From: Arcuatula senhousia
Lineage: Eukaryota; Mollusca; Bivalvia; Mytilida; Mytilidae
Length of the DNA stretch: 64,000 bases
Reading direction: 5' to 3'
Assembly: GCA_963971305.1 (NCBI GenBank)
Contig: OZ020307.1
Span: 15,513,501-15,577,500, forward strand
Positions 1 through 11,500 of this stretch are shown here, piece after piece. The notes beneath the pieces were generated by a model. It was not told the origin of the DNA, made no database searches, and worked only from the letters and a program-made list of their open reading frames with translations. A program made the translations under genes and the position numbers. Position 1 is the first letter of the stretch, and each line of letters opens with the position of its first letter.

Positions 1-64
1 TCAGCCTCACCTTTTCCTTGATTGAATTTCACTATAATAAAAACAATTTATAAGATGTTCTACA

Positions 65-66
<2 letters not shown>

Positions 67-95
<29 letters not shown>

Positions 96-96
96 T
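67..96. repeat. (CAAT)n microsatellite
   Basis: About eight tandem copies of a CAAT/AATC tetranucleotide are read directly here. No gene is attached to it. Confidence 0.9.
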
Positions 97-1489
97 GAAT
101 CATTTATTGGCCAATCATGGGCCCTTCGAGGGGCAAATACAATACAACACTTGGTATGGCACTTGAAAACACAAATATTGCCCAGTATTGTCACTAGTAA
201 TGTATTTACCCTTTCAAACTATAGATTGTGGTGGTCAACGCATACAAAATATAACATCCCTGGGTGAACATATCAAACCAAAGTAGTTAATGTGGCACAT
301 TTTTTAAGCAGGAAGGAAAGCAGGAAGGCTCTAACCAACATTCGAATTATACATTTTGCTTCTAGGATTTATCATCTCTGGGTTCACTTACCATACCAAT
401 CAATATGGTGATTTGTCACTTGTCAGTTAGACTTAAGACTTGAACAATTTTTCTGTAAATGGTCATTCATGCAGAAAATATAGGTCGCAACCAGCATCTT
501 AGGACTTAGCGTCATTTGAGGCAACTACCATACTACTAGTACTGTTATCAATATACTAATAATAGACACCAGTATTTGACACTTGTCAGTTAGAATTGGT
601 CTTAAACCATTTTTCTGTATAGGTGCTCATTCACGAAGAATATATAGGTCACCATGATTACTCCTTGAAATATCGATATATAGCATATCCAAATTAACCG
701 TTTATACCTGTTTTGGTATTTCTATCACAGCCAGCATCTGAAAACATGCATCATGCTTAGCATCTCTAGGTACACCTAAGTGACCTACCACACCAACATG
801 GTTGTGGCACTTGTCAACTAGCAGGAAAAGACTGAAACCATTCTTATGTAAATGGGCATTCATGCATACAAGATCATTCTAAATCAAAAATCACTCTATA
901 TCATTCATTGTTTTGACGTGGGGTGTCGGATTTAGAATTGATGTATTTCATTCTTTTACATCAATCGATAAATGTTTCTTAGCTAGTTGTCAGTAACTTC
1001 GAGTGTTCTCAAGAGAGTTTCTCCATGTCTTGTTGTTTTCGTACAGTATTGTGTCTTAGGTTCTCTCTTGTTGAATTGAACTTTTGTCGATTGAGTTTTA
1101 CAGTGTTTTATATACATGTATGCTTTGTCTGAGCTTATCAATAGGGGGAAGGTTGGATAAAAAAAAACTAGTTTAACCCCGCCACATTTTATATGTGCCT
1201 GTCCTAAGCCAGGACACTTTGCCAAAGCCTTTGTTTGTCCTTGTCATTCTGTGTTAACTGTTTTACGTCTAGAATTGGGTCTTTCGTTAATGATTTAGGG
1301 ATTGCTTTTGATACTTTTGTATTATATTGTAAGTCTTGGACCAATGCAAGACGGCAAGCAGTGACCTCTGGTCATGTTATAGACTGCTTGCTGTTTTCCG
1401 TTGTGATTTTTTGAATTGCTGTTTATGTTTGTTGTGTCGCGTACACTTATTCCACATCTCAATATCGTCTACGAGTTAACACGGAAGTA
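97..1489. other. Non-genic stretch with dispersed repeat fragments
   Basis: No coding exon is recognised. Several segments (about 420-560, 640-720, 770-870) contain motifs such as cacttgtcagttag, ccttgaaatat and gggcattcatgc, which recur at 2550-2620, 6090-6150 and in the tandem array at 18040-19400, so most of the stretch is old dispersed repeat. The open frames here have no recognisable domains. Confidence 0.6.
1340..1470 (+). repeat. Dispersed repeat, first copy (second at 40310-40445)
   Basis: This segment aligns by eye with 40310-40445: both hold a ctgcttgctgttttcc-like block, then attgctgtttat, then gtgtacactt and ttccacatctca. Both copies are in the same orientation. No ORF is seen. 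It could be a SINE or the fragment of a larger element. Confidence 0.55.
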
Positions 1490-1777
1490 TGTCTAGCCTG
1501 TTGGCACCATCGGAAACAAAAGTTCTTTGGTTATTTCCACTATATTTAACATTGCTATTATATTCATTAAAATTGTCAGTCACTCAACCGGAAAATCAAG
1601 GTCAAAAGATGAGGATGCAAATGTGCTAAGCTACTACTGGGGCATATGCATACCAAGTTTCATTAATGTAGGACTTATAGTTCTTGAGATATGGAGCTGC
1701 TCATGAAATCTTAACATAAAAGTTAACGCCGCCAGTAAAGTAACACTGATGTCCCGCTCTGTTTCGCAGGCAAGACA
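1490..1777 (+). mobile_element. Family A non-autonomous TIR element, single-monomer copy
   Basis: It starts TGTCTAGCC and ends GGCAAGACA, inverted terminal repeats matching the copies at 29643-30523 and 30859-32358 (TGTCTCGCC...GGCGAGACA). Between them lies a single copy of the roughly 173-bp monomer that is repeated four times at 29784-30470, then a gccgcc run and a conserved 3' segment (aagtaacac...atgtcccgctctg). It has no coding capacity. Confidence 0.75.
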
Positions 1778-4059
1778 AAAGATAGGGCACACCAGCATCA
1801 AGCATTTATTGAAATGTTACAACTTTTTTACCTATCATACCTATATTGTTCGTGTGGCACCCTTCATTATCGGTAAGTGGAAAGACGTTAAACTGGGCTG
1901 ATGCCAAGGCTTATAGGGTTTCCTTTCTTAAAACTCTTATGAAATCCAAACATGCAGACATTGTGGCTTTTGCCATAGGACTAACTAGGGGACCTAGAAT
2001 ATCAGTGCTGCTCGGCAATAACTTGCATCCTAGAACTCAACCTATGCATGTATGAAGACCATCTCACATTCTGTACAAACCTATGTACATGTATATAAAC
2101 ATGTCAAATAATTGATTTTCAATAGGAAAGAGAAAATCCTACAAAAACCCTAAAACTATGACCAAAATATATATTTTTGAAGATCTAATCAATGTACATA
2201 TATTGAAATACAAGTATTTTTATCTGAGCTGTAATAGCATACTGCTTGTAAAAGGAGTCTAACAACTTTGAGACTTTTGTCGAGCTGTTGAATTTCACTA
2301 ATGATTTCTCACATGAATTTTAACTTGAGCTGGATTTGGCTTCTCTGTTCAAAATGTTAGGTTTTAATACTTTTCATTTTCAAAAGTTTAGGCCTTCCAA
2401 ATGTTTTGACCCTACTGCTGCTGATGAAAGCTTACATGGTCGATATCCTCAGTACTGAATATGGCTTCCCTATTTGAACTTTTTGTATTCTAAGTTGTTT
2501 TCGATCAATGCATTTGGCTTTTGACCTGTCAACATGGTCAATGTGAATGAATCGTTTACTCCATGAAATATTGATATACAGCAAAACTAAATAAACGTTT
2601 TTATACTGTATCATACATGTACAATTAGAACGAAGGAATGTGGAATATATGCCAGAAAGACACGACCCACATAGACATGATATTGAAAAAAGGTCGAAAT
2701 GAATTTCACTGCATGTGAAGCGCTTTTCTGGATAAACCTTCATCAGACACACTAGAGTTCATCGAAATGGGAAGATTGATAGTTTGGTACACAAATGAAT
2801 CAATGAGGTTACCAATCTGTCCTGAGATGCCCATTATGTTTATTTAGAAATAATTTAACCTAATCAAAACATGTGCAAACCATGTTTACATTTTCATGGT
2901 GTTTGATTACGCATGTGCAGGGATTTATTTATTTTGTAATAAATCATTCACTGTACAGATTGTTTTGATACTAATAAAAACAATAATTATTACCAATTTC
3001 ATATTTAAAGGAGCATTTGTCAGTCTTTCTTGACATTTGATATGTTTATTTTTTAAACAGAACAAGCTATCCCAATTTATCAACATACGGGCAATTCTAC
3101 TTTCACTTTCACTTTTACACGAAACGTGTTATGTTTTCAATGAAAACAACTGATATTTTAATCTGTGAAGAGACTCTACCTGAAACAAAAACTTGACCCT
3201 AGATATCAAGTTGAATGTTGGAAACGCTATACAGAGGCAAACACTGCCTTTATAGATTAAAAGATGGATTTCAGAAGGGGATAAGGGAAAAAGGGGGGTC
3301 ATTGTAATGTTCATAATGCAGCACAACTGGACAAAAATGACCGAAATCAGCTCAAAAAATTTCCAGACCCTTGGTACACATGTTTTTTTTTTTCATTTTG
3401 TTACTACACTATAACAATAGTGTCAAATTGAAGACTTATTGTTGTTATAGACAAAGACTTGTGCTTATTTTGTACATGAATAAGGCCAAAAAATGTCTGT
3501 TTCTTGCTTCCCTACCTACCAAATTTTTTGGCATTTTGGAACAAGCACCGTTAAAGATGAGGTTGCTTCCCCATTTATTCAATGTAAAATAATTTTGCAC
3601 AAAAAAAAATTCCAACACCTGCGTCGCCATTTTGATTAGAGGACGAAACCATCCAAACCGCACTCGGAGGTGGTTTGTTCAGTTTGTGGAACTGGTTTTG
3701 GTTTTCAATCAATAAACTGAAAAACTAGTTTCAGTTTTAAACCAGTTTCAAACCGGTTTGCTAAATAAATAAAAAGTTTGTAAAACCAAATCAAAACCAA
3801 AACTGGTTTAGCGGCAATAAAAACGCCCAAGATCTCCCGACTTTTTGACCCATCTCCCGCTTTTTAAAGACGTTACATTTTTTTGTTTTCTCATGTACAA
3901 GTACACGTTATCTAAAAATAAGATTTTGGTTTGTTGTAGAATTTGTCATCCTTTACCGGATTTGACGCACTGAATTGGAGATTACATACATTTTAATTGT
4001 TCAGCAATAAAACATTTCCACTGTTTTAGGGGTTTGTCAATATTAGTCAAAATATAACA
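1778..4059. other. Non-genic stretch
   Basis: No exon was recognised. The segment 2310-2640 resembles 5990-6150 (gctggatttggct, cttccaatgttttga, gaaatattgatatacagca) and is a dispersed repeat. The segment 3605-3700 holds a gcgtcgccattttgatt block followed by low-complexity aaaccagttt-like sequence. Nothing else supportable is seen. Confidence 0.55.
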
Positions 4060-4775
4060 GTGTGTCAGACCATAGTTCATAGCTTATAGCTCAAAAAGTA
4101 TAAGAGATACAAAAAATCAATAGAAACTTTCCTTGTTAAGAATCAAATCTCTACAAAACTCTCCATTGAGTCAAAGTTATGGGACAACTCCTTATAGGAA
4201 TTATTTCCCCTTAATCATCAAAATTGATCAGTTTCACAGTTTTTGAACTTAAACTGTAAGTGCTAGAGGAAAAGTAAGCCTTAGCTCATTGAGATCTACA
4301 AAAATGATTTCAGGGTTATATTTTGCTTTACAAGAAGACCCCCTATAGGGGTTATGGTCCTTTAAAGGAGAAAATAATGTTTTTGAAAGCTGTTACAGAT
4401 AGAGAAAAAATGTTGCTTGCTTAAATCTTCAGTTCAACTAGCTCTTCAAAAATATGCATTAGCTACATGTATACTGTAGGCTGAAGCTGTCAAATGACCC
4501 CCCTATAAAAGTTATGGCCCCTAATTGTCAAGTTTGGGGTTATTGTCTTGCAGATTAAAACTATAAAATATTAAGAGAAGCTTTTGTTTTCTTGAATATT
4601 TTGCTATAAAATGTGCCCTACAAAAGCCTTCATTATAAGGTTGAAATTGTATTATGATCCTTAATTGGAGTTTTTTTTACCTCAGATACCCCAAATTATT
4701 TTCATTCCATCAGTCATAGAAGTCAGGTGAGCGATTCATGCTCCTGTGAGCCTGTTGTTTCTGCCCCCCCTAACA
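4060..4775 (-). mobile_element. Family B tandem-repeat element, old diverged copy
   Basis: In reverse orientation the segment carries degenerate copies of the family B landmarks: gtcagacca, a ctcaaaaagtataagagat block, repeated ctacaaaa...tccattg...ccttatagg monomers, and finally caggtgagcgattc followed by a degenerate hairpin (ctcctgtgag). These match the reverse complement of the intact copies at 24637, 34575 and 36355. The divergence suggests an old insertion. No ORF. Confidence 0.7.
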
Positions 4776-5426
4776 TTTTTATTGTTAAAGGTTATTGGGA
4801 CAAAATACTCTATTTCAATATTGGCATTATTTTTATTGCAGAAAATCCTTCTTCAAAATATTGCTGCTAAAATATTTTTTTTATATTTAGGAAAATCCCA
4901 GAGCCCCCTTCAAGTTCAATGGTTGGTGGAACTTGGTTCCAAAGGGGCTTGGGTGTAGAGTCAATGGCAAAACACCCCAGTTCAACTTTTGTTATATTTA
5001 CCTGACATAATTTTACACTAGTTTCATTTTTTCAAGGGGTTACTTTCCCAAACTCTCCTGTAAATCCCCCTTGCCAGAGACCTGGTAACAGTGGTGCAGT
5101 TCTTTTTTAAAAAGGATGTTAGAGTGAAGTGTTTTTATTTTGACAAGCAAAATCCTTCTGATCATAGTTATTAAGATGACACTCATGTTAAAACTCCTAA
5201 GAAGGAAGTAGATCTGTGTATCTAAGTTAGAATCTATATGATTTGAATACATGTACATGTAAATATAAAACAAAAGAAGAGCCACTTGTATTGAAATCAA
5301 AATAATTTAACAATAGAATTTTGAATTTAGTTGTGTACATCAGGAAGTTATTATTTTTTTTTTATTAAGAAATCATGAAATAACACAAGGGAGGAAAAAA
5401 TAAATTATATATTGATTTTATTTCAG
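4776..5426. other. Upstream flank or 5' intron of the selenoprotein U gene
   Basis: No repeat or exon is recognised. A splice acceptor (tttatttcag at 5417-5426) lies just before the first coding exon, so at least part of this stretch is probably an intron in the 5' UTR. The non-coding first exon and promoter were not found. Confidence 0.45.
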
Positions 5427-5595
5427 GATTATGGGCTTATCTAAAGCTCTACTAGGAATAGCTGGGTTAACTGCAGGTGCTGCAATCCTTATTAATCTTC
5501 CTCCACAATTATTCATGGCTAGTGAAAAGGCCACACTTTCGTACCTTAAAACTGCACAGTTACAGACCATCGATGAAGCGAAGCGGAATTTTTCG
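5427..5595 (+). CDS. SELENOU (PRXL2A/FAM213A): Selenoprotein U coding exon 1
   Basis: An acceptor ends at 5426. Four UTR bases precede ATG at 5431. The exon encodes residues 1-55, beginning MGLSKALLGIAGL, and ends in phase 0 at donor GTAAGC (5596). The N-terminus is a membrane-type hydrophobic segment. Confidence 0.9.
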
Positions 5596-8500
5596 GTAAG
5601 CTTTAACCAACATGAACAGTTCTCCAGCTATGATTAAGTTTTTTGAAAGATCAATGATAAATCTGAAAGTAATTTATAGTTATTTTAACCAGTTTTAAAG
5701 TAGAATAGACAATCTTTTATTGCATCTTCAGTGAAAGCATGTGTAGATCTGTCATCCAAGTTGTTCAAACACCAAAGTTGTTCAAACACCAAAAGTGAAA
5801 ATTTACCACATGTGAATCTCAAAACTTGCTTCATTTTTTTTCAGGCATCAGATTTATGGGCTAACAATGGAATAGTTCTGATGGCTGTAAGGAGACCTGG
5901 ATGATCCATGTGCAGAGAGGTACAAAGACCAATAGGCACAGCAAATCAGCATAGTAAAAACTCCAAACTCTGAGAGTTTCTTGAAGAGTTACTGCCTGGA
6001 TTTGGCTGCCCTGTCTGAACCTTTTGGCTTTGAGCACTAATGTTTTCTTACCTTCCAATGTTTTGATTCAAATGCTGGTGATGAGAGATTATTCCTTGAA
6101 ATATTGATATACAGCATAACAAAAGTAACGGTTTTATACCTGTTTAGTATTTGGATTCTAAAGACATTATACTATTAGATCCGTGTAAATGATCTAACTT
6201 AATTAAATAAAACAAACTCGTTTTTAACTAAAATTCTATATTAACTAAACTATTTCGATTACATATACATAAACTAAGACTAAATATCCAAAACTCTCCC
6301 CTTCTCCAGACTACACGTGCATTTATCTGATAAACATCTCATGAATATTCATATTTGACCATACTGACCACAAGCAAAGATAAAGAGGCGTGTCATTGAC
6401 CATGGAATCAGTCAATCACATGCCAATATACAGCTGCTCTGATTTCAATAACCAGTATCAACATCATGATTATAACATCCCCGCCCACAAAAAGAAATTT
6501 CCCAAATTTCTAACTGGTTTATGAAATCAGTGCAGAGATAATAAAATATGAATAAGAAAATATGAAGGTTAAAAAAAATTGTTTTAACAAATTATAAGTG
6601 AAAAACTTTATCATATAAAAAATTATCAAAACTTTTTAATACAAATTTATAATGGAAAAAAATAAAAAAAAAAACAATTAGTATGATAAAGAAAAAAAAA
6701 ATGGATTATTGTAACAAAAAAAAAAAACTATATTAAAATCATTTTTATTTAAAAAAAAAATAGAAGAAATTGCAAAAAAAATATATATATAAACATTCAT
6801 GAAAATTAATCAACACATACACACACATGGTGTTTGAAACAAAAATACAAATATCTATAAACTTTTAAGTGAACCTTATATTCAAACATTTATTCCCATT
6901 AAATCTTACTTCTGCTGACATTTTGTTTTGAAAACATGTGGTTGCACATGGCATCATGTTCATAAACTTGTCAAAGTATACCAAGATTAATGATGGTCAA
7001 GGGGAATATAACTTCTGATAAAAGAAAGATAAACATAAACTAATGAGCTACTTCTCCTGTAAGCTCATCAACATTAATAATTACTCTCACAAAACCAATA
7101 AAATTTGTCATTACTCATGTTAAAGTGACCATTTGCACTGTGAAACTATCAAGTTTCTGCATTTACATGGTTTATAACATTATGACCTTTTATTCATCAA
7201 TGTATTCTCATAGACTATTTTGATAAATGATTTTACAATGATTCTAGCAGAGACCTTTAACTCTTAAAAACAAATATTTAAAATAATAGTTTCTATTATG
7301 AACTCACATACACCTTTCAAGTAACCCGTACGAAGTTACTTTCCTAACAAACAAAGATACACTCAAAAGAAAATATTATTAAAAATAAAGGTAATTTCTA
7401 GATATTCAACAACCATCACATCATAGTCCTATACTAGCATTATTATCAACATCCTTGGTACCAAATAATTAATAAATCAAACTTCACAACAATTATCAGA
7501 AGTTTAGTTGAAACATGTATATACTATGAGCACGTGCAGTCTGGAAAAAAAACTAAGAAGGCATGCAACATTAAAAAAAAAAAAAAAACAATTAATAATC
7601 ATATCAAAGTCAATTTTAAAGTTCATCATCTGTATATCATCAACGTCTGGAAACAACTTTCTAATTTGGTAACACTGGAAACAATCATCATACATGTAGT
7701 GGCGAAACAATTTTCACACACCTATATAGCGAACAATAGTGGCGAAACAATTTTCACACACCTATTTTAATATATAGTGGCGAAACAATTTTCACACACC
7801 TATTTTAATATATAGTGGCGAAACAATTTTCACACACCTATTTTAATATATACAACGTTTTGAGTGGCGAAACAATTTTCACACACCTCTACCCTGGTAT
7901 GTAGCGAAACAATTTTCACATACATTAAATCGTCGGTGGTGGGCGTCGTTGAACATATTCTTTGGCTCTAGATGACAACTCACTTTCATTTACCCAGATG
8001 GAATTTTGTGCAGGTTCTCCCTTAATTTGGACTAAATATTTTGTATTTGAACCTTCCAATTTTTTAGCCAAAATTCTTTTAATTTTAAATTGGTGATTGT
8101 CATCGGACGAGAGAGATGATGGTGAGCTAAAATCAACATAGTCTCTATATCTAATAGGAGGTCGAATCATACGAGCTGATCTACGAACCGGTATATCGGA
8201 CCTTTCATTTGAAGAGGTAGAATTTGTTGAATTGGTCGGAAAAAATTCGATGTCGTTTTCATTTTCTTGTTGTAAATACGGACCAGGTTCGGGTTCCCTA
8301 ATGTATGCCATTTTAAGCCTATTAATATGCACTGGCATATTAAATCTCTTTTTCCCGTTCGGATCTCTTAGCTTTACTAAATGTGGACTTTTGATTTCGT
8401 TCACAACATACGGACCACTAAAATTTGCTTGCAGTTTTTGACCTTGACCCTTAGTTTGCTCATGAAGATACACAAAATCACCAACTCTGACATTTAAAGG

Positions 8501-11500
8501 TGAAATTTTCTCATTTGCCCTTTTAAGCATTTCGACATTAGACTTTTCTATGTTAGTTTTTACTTCATCTTGAACAATTCTAAGTTTCTTACATAGTTGT
8601 TTTAAATAAACACGGGTATCTTTAGGCACATCTCGAAAATCAATTTCAGTTGGTTTTACCAAAGGATATTGCGGACGTCGACCATAGACAACTTCAAATG
8701 GCGAATAATGAGTAGTTGAACTAACACAAGAGTTCATTGAAAACACAACTGCCGGTAAAATATCGTGCCAAGATTTCCCCTGACGTATGTAAGGAGTCAG
8801 TCTCTCTTCAAGAGTTCTATGTGACCTTTCACAAGCCCCTAAACAATGATGCGCAAAACTAGGTGTAAATTCTTGTGAAACATTCATTTGTTTACATAAT
8901 TCTTTAGTACTTTTCGCAATGAATTCCGAACCCTGGTCAGTTACAATTGTTTTACAAACCCCGAAGGTAGTAAATAAACGATATATAGCATTCCCTACAG
9001 TCAAAGAATCACAGTTCAAAAGTGGCTCAGAATAAATGAATTTACTAAACATATCAATAGCAGTAAAAATATATGTATGCCCAGCTGATGATAAAGGGAA
9101 TGGTCCACATAAATCCATTTCCCAAACTTGAAACGGTTCTGATGGAATCGGGAATGAAACTAAACCAGCTTTGGAATGAAAACTAGATGTTTTTCGAATT
9201 TGACATTCATGACATGACCTCACATATTCAGCAACAATAGTCGGCAGTCTGTGAAAGTAATAAAATTCTCTGACCCTATCTATTGTATTCTGTATCCCGG
9301 CATGACCTCCCATTGGAGAATCATGACACATTTGTAACACCACTTTAATCATTAATTTGGGAACTACCAGTTTGTAATGATGACCAGTCATTGATTTCCT
9401 TATCTTAGATTTAGATAAACTTGAATGAAATAAAATTCCTTTCACAAGAATATAATCTGTTGCTTCTAAAAGTAATTTTCTAGATTGTTTTTGTGAATCA
9501 GGCAAAGTTTTATCTTTTAAATATTTAATAATTGGTTTCAAGTCACTGTCTTGAAATTGAAGATCCTTGATATTATCATTTGTGAAATCACAGTTATTAA
9601 ACAAGTCAATTTCGGAAAGATTTACATCTACTTTGTAAGAAGTTTCACTGTCAATATCAGTAGTTTTGTCAAAGTTAGATGTTGTACCACTGTTTGTTTC
9701 TGTTGATATATCGAAGAACTGATTGTTAGAAGATTGTACGTCAGTAGTTTTATCAAATACTGAGTCAGTTGTGGTATCTACATGGACCGCGTTAATAGCA
9801 TTTAAAGTCTTTTTCTTTTGCTTTTTACGGTTGAATTCCGAAAAGTCAATAACATCATCAGTATCCGCATCATATTCAGGGTCTTGTATATTAACATGAG
9901 AGCAATTATATTTTGTACCATTGTCAGAATGTTGCAATAAATCAGCAAGGTTAATACCCGATGGAAGTTTTATATCACCAGTTTTTTCGGTAACATAAGG
10001 AAAGAAAGGATCGTCCTCATCAGGACTAACTACCAAATCACATTTGTCTCTTGGAATTTCCCAATGATTTCTACTAAGCGCATCCGCGACCTGCATTTGC
10101 TCAGCAGGTTTATACTGAAGGTCAAAGTTATACTGTTGTAAAATAGCAAGCCACCTTTCATAAATTGCACCTTTAAATTGTTTTTGGAAAATTGGCTTTA
10201 GGGCTTGATGATCGCATTCGACAACAAATTTATTACCACGCAAGTAATCAGAACAGTCTAAAATGCTAACTACCATTCCTAAAAGTTCAAGTTTAGTCGG
10301 ACCATACGATTGCTGCCATTTACTTAAAGACTTCGAACCGAATCTTACAACACGGGGTATCTCTTTGTCATTTTCACTGTGAAGTTGGTATAACATATAA
10401 CCTATTCCCCGTGATGAAGTGTCAACTGCTAATCGAAAGGGCAAATCAAATCTGGGAAAAGCTAACACCTGCGAATGTAAAAGACTTTTCTTCAAGTCTT
10501 CAAATGCAACATTTTGTTCCGAACCCCAGCAAAAAACTTGCCCCTTTTTCAATAATTTAGTCAATGGAGATATTTTCCCACTGAAACTTGGAATATATTT
10601 CCGAAACCAGTTGAACAACCCAATTAAACGGCGCAATTCCTTAATGTTTTTAGGTTGTGGGTATTCTTGAATAGCTTTAACCCTATCTGGTGGCGGACGA
10701 ATACCATCTTTTGAAATTAAATGTCCCAAAAACACGCATGATTCTTGAGCAAATGTACATTTTCTCGGTCCAAGCTTCAATCCAGCCGATCGGAAACGAC
10801 TAAATACATCATTTAAGTCTTTGATATGCTGATCAAATGTATCTGAACAAATCAAAACATCATCTAAATAACATAAGCACGATTTAAATGTCAATCCTCG
10901 CAGAACTTTATCCATCAACAACTGAAAGGATGCGGGGGCTGTTGATAGACCCATCGGTAATCTGAGAAATTTATAAGAACCAAAGCATGTATTAAAAGCA
11001 GTATACTTTGTGGAATCGGGAGAAATACTCATTTGGAAAAATCCGGACGACAGGTCAATTGAAGTAATAAAGTTTGGAGTAGTTTGCGAAAATGATTCGG
11101 TTAATTCATCTAAATTTGGAATGTTATATTTGAATTCTTTTGTCTGCGAGTTCAAATATCTAAAGTCACAAACGAAACGATATTGAAATAAAGCTGCATC
11201 TTTATCTGACATATCAGATGTCGGTTTTCCTCGTTTTGTAACCAAAACAATAGGGCTTGTAATTGGAACATCTTCATTTTCGCTAACAGGCGCGATGATA
11301 CCCTGTCGTAAAAGTTCGTCTAAGTGATGACGCAAAACCTCTTTTTTATGTGGAGGTAAACGATATGGCTTTTGATGCTTTGGTTTTGCATCTGATTTAA
11401 GAATAATTTTATGCTGAACTACATCAGTGTATCCAAGATCAGAATTTTCTTTTGTTACAAAAATGTCACGGTTTTGAAACAGACAATCCGAAAGTTTTTG

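Noticed and set aside
2432..2752. 106-codon minus-strand ORF
   Set aside because: It runs through dispersed repeat sequence also found at 5990-6150 and has no recognisable domain.
5902..5904. TGA as a genuine stop or pseudogene mark in exon 2
   Set aside because: The frame, conserved residues and splice sites continue for four more exons, a SECIS lies downstream, and the family is known to use Sec here.
6489..7698. Possible env gene in the Gypsy element
   Set aside because: No long ORF, signal peptide or transmembrane pattern is present in this A/T-rich segment.
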